DNA of 37,100 nt from a virus, in the IMG/VR virus record IMGVR_UViG_3300027608_000082, positions 1 through 37,100 of that record; one strand, written 5' to 3'. The notes under the pieces were generated by a model, which saw only the letters and a list, made by a program, of their open reading frames with translations, did not search any database and was not told the DNA's origin. Positions 6,780 to 13,305 of this stretch are shown here, in pieces. The translations under genes were made by a program, and so were the position numbers. Every line of letters begins with the position of its first letter. The stretch's first letter is position 1.

Positions 6780-7652
6780 ATGCAAACTTTTGAATCTCCC
6801 CCAATCTCGCTGGCCTCAATGGCTATGCTTGTCGAACTCCGTATCAGTACGTGGACTGCGCGTAAGCGTGACAAAGAAACCACTGCTGACCTGAACACAG
6901 CCAAAGAAGCTGACCAAGACGCAAGCTCTGTGTACAAGTACCTCATGGCGGGCAGTGATCATCTCAACAAGATAGAGAAGTACGCGGCTAAGTGTCGTGC
7001 GTGGAATGGTACGCAGACCCTGCCGTGGATGAAGGGTATCGGCTTACTCCCGATGGAGAACTTCTTCAGCTATCGTGAACAGCTCGGTACTATGGAATCC
7101 AACTTCAACTCGCTAGTCAATGACTTCATACTAGCTTACCCGACGTTGGTTAGTGCGCAGGCGTTCAAGCTCGGTAAGTACTTCGATGCGTCAGAGTTTC
7201 CCGATGCCGCATCTTTGCCCCGTCGCTTCAAGTTTGAGTTCAACTTTCTCCCCGTCCCAGAGAAGGGTGACTTCCGCATCCAATGCGAGGAACGTGTACG
7301 TCAGGACTTGGCTGAGCAGTACGACAAGATGTTCAACAACAAAATGATCGAGGCTATGCGTGATCCGTGGGACAGACTGCACAAGATGTTGGCACGGATG
7401 AGTGAGACCCTGACTGACAAGGAAGATGGCAAACGCAATATCTTTCGCGATAGTCTGGTCAACAACGCTCTAGAGTTATGTGGTCTGTTGTCCGTACTCA
7501 ACGTGATGAAAGACCCAGCGCTTGAAGAAGCTCGACGTATGCTAGAGAAAGCAATCAATGGCATCGACGCGGAAGACCTACGCAAGATACCTAGCGCACG
7601 CGCTGAGTTGAAGCACAGCGTAGACGATATCCTCAACAAATTCCAATGGTGA
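6780..7652 (+). CDS. DUF3150-like protein of the AAA+/VWA module
   Basis: ATG 6780 is preceded by GGAAACC, as at the AAA+ gene; longer in-frame starts would run through the palindrome. The 290-aa protein is largely helical. The N-terminal VELRISTWTARKRD, the middle LGKYFDASEFPDAASLPRRF and the overall length resemble my recollection of DUF3150, a family of unknown activity found beside MoxR/CobS-like ATPases and VWA/CobT-like proteins in mobile elements. Finding it in the same unit as both partners supports this. No catalytic residues are evident; a scaffold or adaptor role is a guess. A profile search against DUF3150 would settle the family. Confidence 0.55.
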   Translation: MQTFESPPISLASMAMLVELRISTWTARKRDKETTADLNTAKEADQDASSVYKYLMAGSDHLNKIEKYAAKCRAWNGTQTLPWMKGIGLLPMENFFSYREQLGTMESNFNSLVNDFILAYPTLVSAQAFKLGKYFDASEFPDAASLPRRFKFEFNFLPVPEKGDFRIQCEERVRQDLAEQYDKMFNNKMIEAMRDPWDRLHKMLARMSETLTDKEDGKRNIFRDSLVNNALELCGLLSVLNVMKDPALEEARRMLEKAINGIDAEDLRKIPSARAELKHSVDDILNKFQW

Positions 7653-7656
7653 ACAC

Positions 7657-8514
7657 ATGAGTAACTTTGCAAACATAAGACTACCAGCAGACAAGCTGAT
7701 CGACCCGTTCCTCAAGGTACTGGTGGACAAGCTCGCGCTCAACAATCCGAAGTGGGCTTTCTCAACCAACAAGGATTCTCAGAGCATGGCGATAGGCTTC
7801 AAGTATGATGACTCCACAGGTAAAGCACCGGATGGGTTTACCTACACGCGCACTATCTTTGTGCGAGAGGAAGGCGAGATGCTCGGGCAGATATCTGTTG
7901 ACAGTGGGTACAGACGTAATTCATACAAGCCGTTGTACGAGATCAAGTCGTGGCGCATCGCGACTGTCCGTGGCGGGCAGAACATAACCAGAACAGAGAA
8001 GCTGGACATTGCCGCCCGTAAGGTGAAGAAGTCGTTCGTCCGCATGGATCACAGCGAGTTCTTGAAGAAGGCCGTTGACACAGTCACATCCAATGTGACT
8101 CAGTGTACGCAAGCCTTGCGAAGACCTATTGCAGACAGGAGGCTTATCAAAGACAGCGTGTACCTACAGAAGTGGGCATACTGTGTTGCCCGCGACATAC
8201 CCATCCCCGATGAGATCAACAACCACATGAGGGAGATCCTTAAGTCTGATGCGTATGCGCAAGCTATGGGTGAGTACGAACTAGCGACTGACTTTGAGAT
8301 GTTGCGCGGCAACGATAAAACAACCGTCATCGCTGAGAAGGACGGGCAGTACATCTTCAGAGATGAGCATGATGTCATCATGGCGCTTGAGTACGCAAGT
8401 CTACCCCAGTCGTGGCAAGAGCGTATCGCAGTGCTACAGCTAATGCAAGACGACGAACTTGTGCGTGACGTAGGTTACAGGTACAATGATAAACACTTCA
8501 TGATTCTTACGTAA
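7657..8514 (+). CDS. Unknown phage protein (285 aa)
   Basis: ATG 7657 lies 4 nt after the DUF3150-like stop, with a weak ribosome binding site. The first half is beta-rich and polar (FSTNKDSQSMAIGFKYDDST, then FVREEGEMLGQISVDSGYRR); the second half is helical and charged. No recognised motif. It is the last gene before the terminator at 8533, so it completes the AAA+/VWA unit. Confidence 0.7.
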   Translation: MSNFANIRLPADKLIDPFLKVLVDKLALNNPKWAFSTNKDSQSMAIGFKYDDSTGKAPDGFTYTRTIFVREEGEMLGQISVDSGYRRNSYKPLYEIKSWRIATVRGGQNITRTEKLDIAARKVKKSFVRMDHSEFLKKAVDTVTSNVTQCTQALRRPIADRRLIKDSVYLQKWAYCVARDIPIPDEINNHMREILKSDAYAQAMGEYELATDFEMLRGNDKTTVIAEKDGQYIFRDEHDVIMALEYASLPQSWQERIAVLQLMQDDELVRDVGYRYNDKHFMILT

Positions 8515-8532
8515 CCTTTGATTGCTCCCTTT

Positions 8533-8560
8533 GACCCGCCTATGTGCGGGTCTTTTTTTT
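8533..8560 (+). terminator. Rho-independent terminator T1
   Basis: A 7-bp stem GACCCGC/GCGGGTC (8533-8539 and 8546-8552) around a 6-nt loop is followed by eight T residues (8553-8560). It lies 18 bp after the stop at 8514 and should end unit 1. Confidence 0.92.
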
Positions 8561-8564
8561 GCCT

Positions 8565-8595
8565 GAACAAACCAACACCGCGTTGGTATGTTCGG
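8565..8595 (+). repeat. Dispersed palindrome copy 6
   Basis: GAACAAACCAAC (8565-8576), centre ACCGC, GTTGGTATGTTC (8582-8593), then GG. Both arms match the consensus exactly. It begins 5 bp after the T-tract of terminator T1 and ends 30 bp before the -35 box of promoter P2. It is therefore probably not in the main transcript, which argues for a DNA-level role for at least this copy. Confidence 0.9.
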
Positions 8596-8624
8596 TGTAT
8601 AGTAGATACCCCTATTAAAAAGAC

Positions 8625-8653
8625 TTGACAAAGTCTAAAGTTACCCATATATT
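8625..8653 (+). promoter_or_regulatory. Sigma-70 promoter P2 with embedded inverted repeat
   Basis: TTGACA at 8625-8630, a 17-bp spacer, TATATT at 8648-8653. The -35 box is centred in the inverted repeat AGACTT-GACA-AAGTCT (8621-8636), a plausible operator. Transcription would begin near 8660, leaving a short leader before GTG 8676. The first 15 bases around the -35 box (ACTTGACAAAGTCTA) are identical at promoter P3. Confidence 0.85.
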
Positions 8654-8675
8654 AGAGGCTTCACAGGAGATAAGT

Positions 8676-9017
8676 GTGGCCGTAACCCCCGAAAGAAAAG
8701 TAAAGAACCAATGCGTCGATATGCTCAAAGAGCATGGAGCATACTACTTTTTCCCCGCAGCCAACGGCTTAGGCCGTGCGGGCATTCCCGACATCATAGT
8801 CTGCTTGCATGGTTACTTCTTAGCCATCGAATGCAAAGCTGGTAAGGGAAAGACCACCGCCTTACAAGACCGCGAACTGCAACGCATCCGCAACGCTGGA
8901 GGCGTAGCCCTTGTGATAAACGAAAACAACATGGACGAGTTGAAAGATGTGTTGATTGGTGTTGATAGCTATAACACAAGTGATCTGTTGAGAAACCTTG
9001 TAAAGGAAAAGAAATGA
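8676..9017 (+). CDS. VRR-NUC domain nuclease
   Basis: A 113-aa stand-alone VRR-NUC nuclease of the PD-(D/E)XK fold. Likely catalytic residues: D39 in GIPDI, E52 and K54 in the ECK motif; E6 near the N-terminus and the downstream Q-rich helix fit the family. Phage versions cut branched or otherwise structured DNA, possibly Holliday-junction-like intermediates. I choose GTG 8676 because AGGAGA at 8665-8670 lies 5 nt upstream, and because a longer TTG start at 8625 would place promoter P2 inside the gene. It is first in the replication unit and overlaps the next gene by ATGA. Confidence 0.88.
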   Translation: MAVTPERKVKNQCVDMLKEHGAYYFFPAANGLGRAGIPDIIVCLHGYFLAIECKAGKGKTTALQDRELQRIRNAGGVALVINENNMDELKDVLIGVDSYNTSDLLRNLVKEKK

Positions 9018-9442
9018 AACTTACCGAGAAGATACTTCGCGCCCCACTGCCCGACCAACTAAAAGCTTTGCTTGAAAAGTTTGATGTTGAGTTTGATGCC
9101 AGTCACCTAAGAATGTTGCGTAACTTGGCCGACGAATCAAGCCTTACGCGATACGAACGGTTTATGCTCAAACGCACTCACCACAAAGCGCAAATGGAAC
9201 TTAACCGCGCTGAGACTTTAGATGCGGCTATGAATATTGTGTTGAACAGGGGTGACAGAAGCGACGACAGTATGTTTGACGCGCAGAGATACATGATGGT
9301 GAGTGCTGGCGGAACTGGGGTGACGGTTTCGCACGGGGCTTGGGGCGTGGGGGCAATGGGTTTGCATACGGCCACGAATGTAGCGAACAACAGGGCGGGT
9401 CAAGCGTCTCAATATGCGCAGGCCGTGAGGAATCACTCTTGA
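9014..9442 (+). CDS. Hypothetical phage protein (142 aa)
   Basis: ATGA overlap with the VRR-NUC gene; AAAGGAAAAG provides the ribosome binding site. Residues 1-85 look helical and charged (LPDQLKALLEKFDVEFDASH, then YERFMLKRTHHKAQMELNRA). The C-terminal third is Gly/Ala/Val-rich and probably flexible (AGGTGVTVSHGAWGVGAMG). No recognised family. Its position between a nuclease and the polymerase suggests a DNA-metabolism role, by context only. Confidence 0.65.
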   Translation: MKLTEKILRAPLPDQLKALLEKFDVEFDASHLRMLRNLADESSLTRYERFMLKRTHHKAQMELNRAETLDAAMNIVLNRGDRSDDSMFDAQRYMMVSAGGTGVTVSHGAWGVGAMGLHTATNVANNRAGQASQYAQAVRNHS

Positions 9443-11265
9443 TCACTATCGACTTCGAAACTTACTACGCCTCAGACTACAGCCTCACCAAGGTGACGAC
9501 TGAGGAGTATGTACGTGACTCACGCTTCCAAGTTATCGGGGTATCGGTCAAGGTGAACAACAACCCCGCTGAATGGTTCACGGGCGATATGGAGGAGACC
9601 GCTGAGTGGCTGGCGGGCTTCGATTGGGAGAATCACTTCGCTCTAGCCCACAACTCTATGTTTGACGCGGCCATCCTGACATGGGTGTTTGGGCAGAAGC
9701 CCAAGGCATGGCTTGATACGTTGTCTATGGCTAGAGCAATACTGGGTACACAGGTGGGCGGTAGTTTGGCCAAGCTGGTTGAACACTTTGGATTGGGTGT
9801 CAAAGGCACTGAAGTGGTAGATGCCAAGGGATTGCGCCTAGAGGACTTTGGCGCGGAGCAGTTGGCAAAATACGGAGAGTATTGCAAGAACGATGTGGAG
9901 TTGACGTACAAGCTTTACAACGAACTCAACGCAACATTCCCCGTGCGGGAGAAGCGGCTTATCGACATCACGATCAGGATGTTTAGCGATCCACTGTTGG
10001 AGTTGGATACGCAGAAATTGGAAGAACATCTGAGCGCAGTGCGTGAGCGCAAGGCCAAGTTGTTTACTGATGCTGGGATAACGAAAGAGATATTGAACAG
10101 CTCAGCCAAGTTCGCTGAATTGTTGGGGCAGTATGTGCGACCGCCCATGAAACCCAGTCCGGCAAACCCAGAGAAGTTTATCTATGCGTTTGCGAAGAGC
10201 GATGAGCATTTTGTGGCGTTGCTTGGCCATCATAACGAAGCTGTGCAAGCTATTGTTGCGGCTAGGCTTGGCGCGAAATCTACGCTGGAGGAGACAAGAA
10301 CAGAACGGTTTATCAACATCTCACGCAGGGGGCACATTGGTGGCTCGCTTAATCGTCTACCTATTCCTTTGAAATACTACGCCGCGCATACTGGGCGGTG
10401 GGGCGGGGCTGACAAGATTAATTTACAGAACTTGCCAAGTCGTGGGTCAGAGGGCGGCAAGCTCAAGCGGTGCATCGTTGCACCTCGTGGGCATGTGATC
10501 ATTGACTGTGACTCATCGCAGATCGAAGCAAGGGTGCTGGCTTGGTTGGCGGGCGAGACGTATCTGTTGGAGTTGTTCCGGCAGAAAGCTGATGTGTACA
10601 AGCACATGGCATCGTCTATATACAGTACACCGGAGGACGATATCACCGCAGATCAGCGGTTCATTGGTAAGACTACTGTGCTTGGTGCGGGATACGGCAT
10701 GGGGGCGATTAAGTTTCAAACTCAGTTGGGCAACATGGGTAAGAACTTGGCCTTTGATGACTGCCAGTACATCATCAAGCAGTACCGCGCTGTGAACCGA
10801 CGGATCGCAAATTGGTGGAATCATCTGAATATGATTCTTCAGTTTATGTTGGCCAACAAGCCAGCCCAAGTGGACGCTGTGGGTTTGCTGGAGAGTTCTC
10901 CATTCACAGGAATACAACTACCCAACGGTCTGTTTCTCAACTACCCCGGACTTCTCAAGGATTCTGCGGGTCAATTTGTTTACGAGACACGTAGCGGGCT
11001 GAACAAGATATACGGGGGCAAGGTTGCTGAGAACTTGTGCCAAGCCGTTGCACGTTGTGTCATCGGTGAACAGATCATCCAGATTGAAAAACGCTACAGG
11101 GTTGTGCTGACCGTGCATGACGCTGTGGCTTGCGTAGTACCAGAGGACGAGGCAGACGAAGCTCGGGCCTACATCGAAGAATGTATGCGTACACCACCCC
11201 CTTGGGCTTTAGACCTGCCGCTTAACTGCGAGTCTGGAATGGCGAGGAACTATGGCGACTGCTAG
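9439..11265 (+). CDS. Family A DNA polymerase with 3'-5' exonuclease domain
   Basis: Start TTG 9439 overlaps the preceding stop (TTGA), with GAGGAA 6 nt upstream; the product is 608 aa. Exonuclease motif I is IDFET (D5, E7). The polymerase domain shows motif A DSSQIE (358-363), the O-helix R407xxxK411 of motif B followed by GAGYG, and motif C VHDAV (559-563). The usual motif C Glu after HD is Ala here, as I recall for some phage polymerases. There is no 5'-3' exonuclease domain, as expected for a replicative phage enzyme. It should copy the phage genome together with the primase-helicase at 18912-21749. Confidence 0.93.
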   Translation: MITIDFETYYASDYSLTKVTTEEYVRDSRFQVIGVSVKVNNNPAEWFTGDMEETAEWLAGFDWENHFALAHNSMFDAAILTWVFGQKPKAWLDTLSMARAILGTQVGGSLAKLVEHFGLGVKGTEVVDAKGLRLEDFGAEQLAKYGEYCKNDVELTYKLYNELNATFPVREKRLIDITIRMFSDPLLELDTQKLEEHLSAVRERKAKLFTDAGITKEILNSSAKFAELLGQYVRPPMKPSPANPEKFIYAFAKSDEHFVALLGHHNEAVQAIVAARLGAKSTLEETRTERFINISRRGHIGGSLNRLPIPLKYYAAHTGRWGGADKINLQNLPSRGSEGGKLKRCIVAPRGHVIIDCDSSQIEARVLAWLAGETYLLELFRQKADVYKHMASSIYSTPEDDITADQRFIGKTTVLGAGYGMGAIKFQTQLGNMGKNLAFDDCQYIIKQYRAVNRRIANWWNHLNMILQFMLANKPAQVDAVGLLESSPFTGIQLPNGLFLNYPGLLKDSAGQFVYETRSGLNKIYGGKVAENLCQAVARCVIGEQIIQIEKRYRVVLTVHDAVACVVPEDEADEARAYIEECMRTPPPWALDLPLNCESGMARNYGDC

Positions 11266-11530
11266 AGAGTCACACATGCGAAGGATAAAGCGCCTCATGG
11301 AGATTGGCAACATGCGCAAAGCTGGCGTATCAGTTGACGAAATTTCTAAGCGTTACGGTATTACTACTTCGTGGGTTTACATGCTACTGCGGGAGTTTGA
11401 TTTCATCACTTCAGTAGAGCAGTTTAGGTACAGCAGGAATCAGTTTTCTCGTTACATGAAGAAAGAAGAATCGAAAGAACTTATGCACATCAAAGATTGG
11501 CTTGAATTTTTAACAGAGGAAACTAAATGA
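11252..11530 (+). CDS. Small HTH protein (92 aa)
   Basis: ATG 11252 has GAGGAA just upstream and overlaps the polymerase gene by 14 nt; ATG 11276 is an alternative. Residues about 24-47 (AGVSVDEISKRYGITTSWVYML) form a clear helix-turn-helix of the resolvase/MarR-like or sigma-region-4-like kind. The rest is helical and charged. Probably a DNA-binding regulator or replication accessory; the target is unknown. ATGA overlap with the Cas4-like gene. Confidence 0.7.
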   Translation: MATARESHMRRIKRLMEIGNMRKAGVSVDEISKRYGITTSWVYMLLREFDFITSVEQFRYSRNQFSRYMKKEESKELMHIKDWLEFLTEETK

Positions 11531-12198
11531 CAAAACCTATTACTTGGTCGTACAGCAGCTTAGCGTTGTACCAGCAGTGCCCCAAGAAGTATTACCACCT
11601 CAAAGTGGCGAAGGATATCAAAGAGCCGTTGGGCGAAGCTATTATTTTTGGTAACGAGATTCATAAGATAGCCGAAGAATACGTTGGTAAGGGTCGTCCT
11701 ATTCCTGAGAAATACAGTCACATAGAGCCAGCGCTGAAGGTGTTGAAAGATATGCCCGGGGAGAAACTTTGCGAGAACAAACTCGGCCTGACTGCTGAGT
11801 TGAAGCCGTGCGGGTTCTTCGACAAGAACGTGTGGTGGCGTGGCGTGGCCGACCTCATCATCCTGCAAGGGGATACCGCCTTGACTGTGGACTACAAGAC
11901 GGGCAAGTCGAGCAAGTTTGCTGAACTCAAGCAGCTTGAGATTGTGTCCCTTGCAATATTTAAACACTTCCCAGAAGTAAAGAAGGTCAAAGCGGGCTTG
12001 ATGTTCCTGTTCGCTGACGACTTTATAAAGACTGCTTACTTGGCTGACTCACAAGATGAACTGTGGGGTAGCTGGGTATCAGATGTTGGGCAACTTCAGG
12101 CTTCCGTAGAGAGCAACATGTGGAATCCGAAACCCAACTTTACGTGTCGTGGCTGGTGTCCAGTCACGTCTTGTGATCACAACCAAGGAGAGAAATGA
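11527..12198 (+). CDS. Cas4/RecB-like PD-(D/E)XK exonuclease with probable Fe-S cluster
   Basis: A 223-aa nuclease. Motifs: H46 in GNEIHK, D109 in GVADL, and D122-Y-K124 in TVDYKTGK, the set expected for RecB-type nucleases. One N-terminal cysteine (C18) and three near the C-terminus (C207, C211, C216) have the spacing of the 4Fe-4S cluster that clamps Cas4 and AddB-type nucleases. Phage Cas4-like enzymes resect DNA ends for recombination or packaging. No CRISPR array or other Cas gene is present, so this is a replication/recombination enzyme here. ATGA overlap with the HTH gene. Confidence 0.88.
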   Translation: MTKPITWSYSSLALYQQCPKKYYHLKVAKDIKEPLGEAIIFGNEIHKIAEEYVGKGRPIPEKYSHIEPALKVLKDMPGEKLCENKLGLTAELKPCGFFDKNVWWRGVADLIILQGDTALTVDYKTGKSSKFAELKQLEIVSLAIFKHFPEVKKVKAGLMFLFADDFIKTAYLADSQDELWGSWVSDVGQLQASVESNMWNPKPNFTCRGWCPVTSCDHNQGEK

Positions 12199-12755
12199 TG
12201 TTAAAAAAATTAAGCAGAGCAGAGAAGATTCGTCGTTACATTACAGCGCACCCAAGCGTATCAGTGACAGAGGTTGCGAAAAAGTTTGATACGACGTATC
12301 AGATCGTGTACATGATAAAGACAAAGATGTCCAAAAATATTGTGCTTCTTGCGGCAGAAGTAGAGGTAGCCAATAAATTGGGTGTCAACGCAAAAGAGTA
12401 CGCCAAACAAAAAGCCATACTGTTGAAGCAGAAAAAAACGCCGCCGCCTTTAACCACGCCAGAAAACGGGGATGGGTATATCTATAGTTGGATAAACACC
12501 AACGCGTTGAGTGAAGATGCTAAAGACGCGTTGGCTTCTAAGTTAGCGACTGGGCCAGCGCCTGATCCAGTGAATCACCCCTACCATTACAAGGTGGGTG
12601 GCATTGAAACGATTGACTTCATTGAGGCCAAGGAACTCAACTACAACATGGGTAACGCTGTGAAGTACATCAGCCGTGCTGAACACAAGGGTGACAAGAA
12701 GCAAGACCTTGAGAAAGCTATTTGGTATCTCAACCGTGAAATAGGAAAGCTCTGA
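12195..12755 (+). CDS. HTH-DUF3310 fusion protein
   Basis: 186 aa. The N-terminal 40 residues carry a helix-turn-helix (VSVTEVAKKFDTTYQIVYMI). A basic and Pro-rich linker (about 70-95) follows. The last 60 residues match DUF3310: VNHPYHYKVGGIETIDFI, then NAVKYISRAEHKG and KAIWYLNREI. DUF3310 proteins are common in phages, often called SaV-like or nucleotide-kinase-like, with no proven activity that I know of. AAGGAG at 12185-12190 precedes ATG 12195, which overlaps the previous stop. The fusion to a DNA-binding domain is unusual in my recollection. Confidence 0.82.
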   Translation: MMLKKLSRAEKIRRYITAHPSVSVTEVAKKFDTTYQIVYMIKTKMSKNIVLLAAEVEVANKLGVNAKEYAKQKAILLKQKKTPPPLTTPENGDGYIYSWINTNALSEDAKDALASKLATGPAPDPVNHPYHYKVGGIETIDFIEAKELNYNMGNAVKYISRAEHKGDKKQDLEKAIWYLNREIGKL

Positions 12756-12756
12756 T

Positions 12757-12876
12757 ATGTGGGACGTACTGGTGACGGTGATATTGATGGGCTTTGGCGC
12801 ACTGATGGTTATTGTCATCGGTGCAGTCTTTTCATGGGCGATATTCTGGATGCAGAACGGAGGGCGTGATGACTGA
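12757..12876 (+). CDS. Very small membrane protein (39 aa)
   Basis: ATG 12757 follows AGGAAAG. Residues about 3-33 are almost entirely hydrophobic (VLVTVILMGFGALMVIVIG, then AVFSWAIFWM), making one long transmembrane helix, and the C-terminus is polar (QNGGRDD). It overlaps the next gene by 8 nt. Too short for domain assignment; it could modify the membrane, act in superinfection exclusion, or be a small toxin-like peptide. None of these is shown. Confidence 0.6.
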   Translation: MWDVLVTVILMGFGALMVIVIGAVFSWAIFWMQNGGRDD

Positions 12877-13084
12877 AAGGTATTTGGTCTATGTAAGAAA
12901 AAACACGCCAACAGAGGCCTTTGCTATGCGGGAACGCACATGGGGAACGATGGTGCAGATGCACAAAGACCGATATGGCGAAGCATGGGAAGAACCTCTC
13001 AAGCCATACGAGGTCGTGGCGCAAGGACTGAGCGAGAAAGTTGCAGAAGGATTGGTCGAATTGATTTTCAAGGAGGGGGTATGA
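12869..13084 (+). CDS. Hypothetical protein (71 aa)
   Basis: ATG 12869 has GGAGGG at 12859-12864. The product is basic then acidic, with a likely strand-helix-strand-helix pattern (RYLVYVRKNTPTEAFAM, then KVAEGLVELIFKEG). No recognised family. ATGA overlap downstream. Confidence 0.6.
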   Translation: MTERYLVYVRKNTPTEAFAMRERTWGTMVQMHKDRYGEAWEEPLKPYEVVAQGLSEKVAEGLVELIFKEGV

Positions 13085-13305
13085 CTGACGAGCAGTATGA
13101 GCAGTTAAGTTCCCCACAACCAACTGTTGTTGTTCGGTCGTTGGCAAATGACCCCGACTACGTCAAGTGTCCACGGTGTTGGCACTACACACATGAGGGG
13201 CTGCACAACTACGATGGTCTGTGCGACAGATGTTGCCGAGTGTTGATTGACCATTACCCAAGCCATGAAAGCGTTGCACATATTTTAGAAAGGAGACAAG
13301 CATGA
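13081..13305 (+). CDS. IleRS-type zinc-finger small protein (74 aa)
   Basis: ATG 13081 overlaps the previous stop and is preceded by AAGGAGGGGG. Residues 30-34 are CPRCW followed by HYTHEG, and a second pair LCDRCC lies around 48-53. This CxRCWxH...LCxRC pattern is that of the C-terminal zinc finger of isoleucyl-tRNA synthetase and Fpg/Nei glycosylases (zf-FPG_IleRS type). Here it stands almost alone, so nucleic-acid binding is the likeliest role. The N-terminal segment contains a stretch (13116-13137) that loosely resembles a decayed palindrome. Confidence 0.65.
   Translation: MTDEQYEQLSSPQPTVVVRSLANDPDYVKCPRCWHYTHEGLHNYDGLCDRCCRVLIDHYPSHESVAHILERRQA

Noticed and set aside
8625-8675. Longer VRR-NUC gene starting at TTG 8625
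   Set aside because: This would put both boxes of promoter P2 inside the gene. GTG 8676 has AGGAGA at the right distance and agrees with the family's length.
11527-12198. CRISPR adaptation Cas4
   Set aside because: No Cas1, Cas2, repeat array or leader is present. The context is phage DNA replication.
12495-12516. Short palindrome CAACGCGTTG inside the HTH-DUF3310 gene
   Set aside because: Only 10 bp match and the outer arms of the palindrome family are absent; expected by chance.
13116-13137. Possible seventh, decayed palindrome (AACCAAC next to TGTTGTTGTTCGG)
   Set aside because: There is no centre, the right arm is changed at several positions and the segment is coding. It may be a remnant, but chance cannot be excluded.
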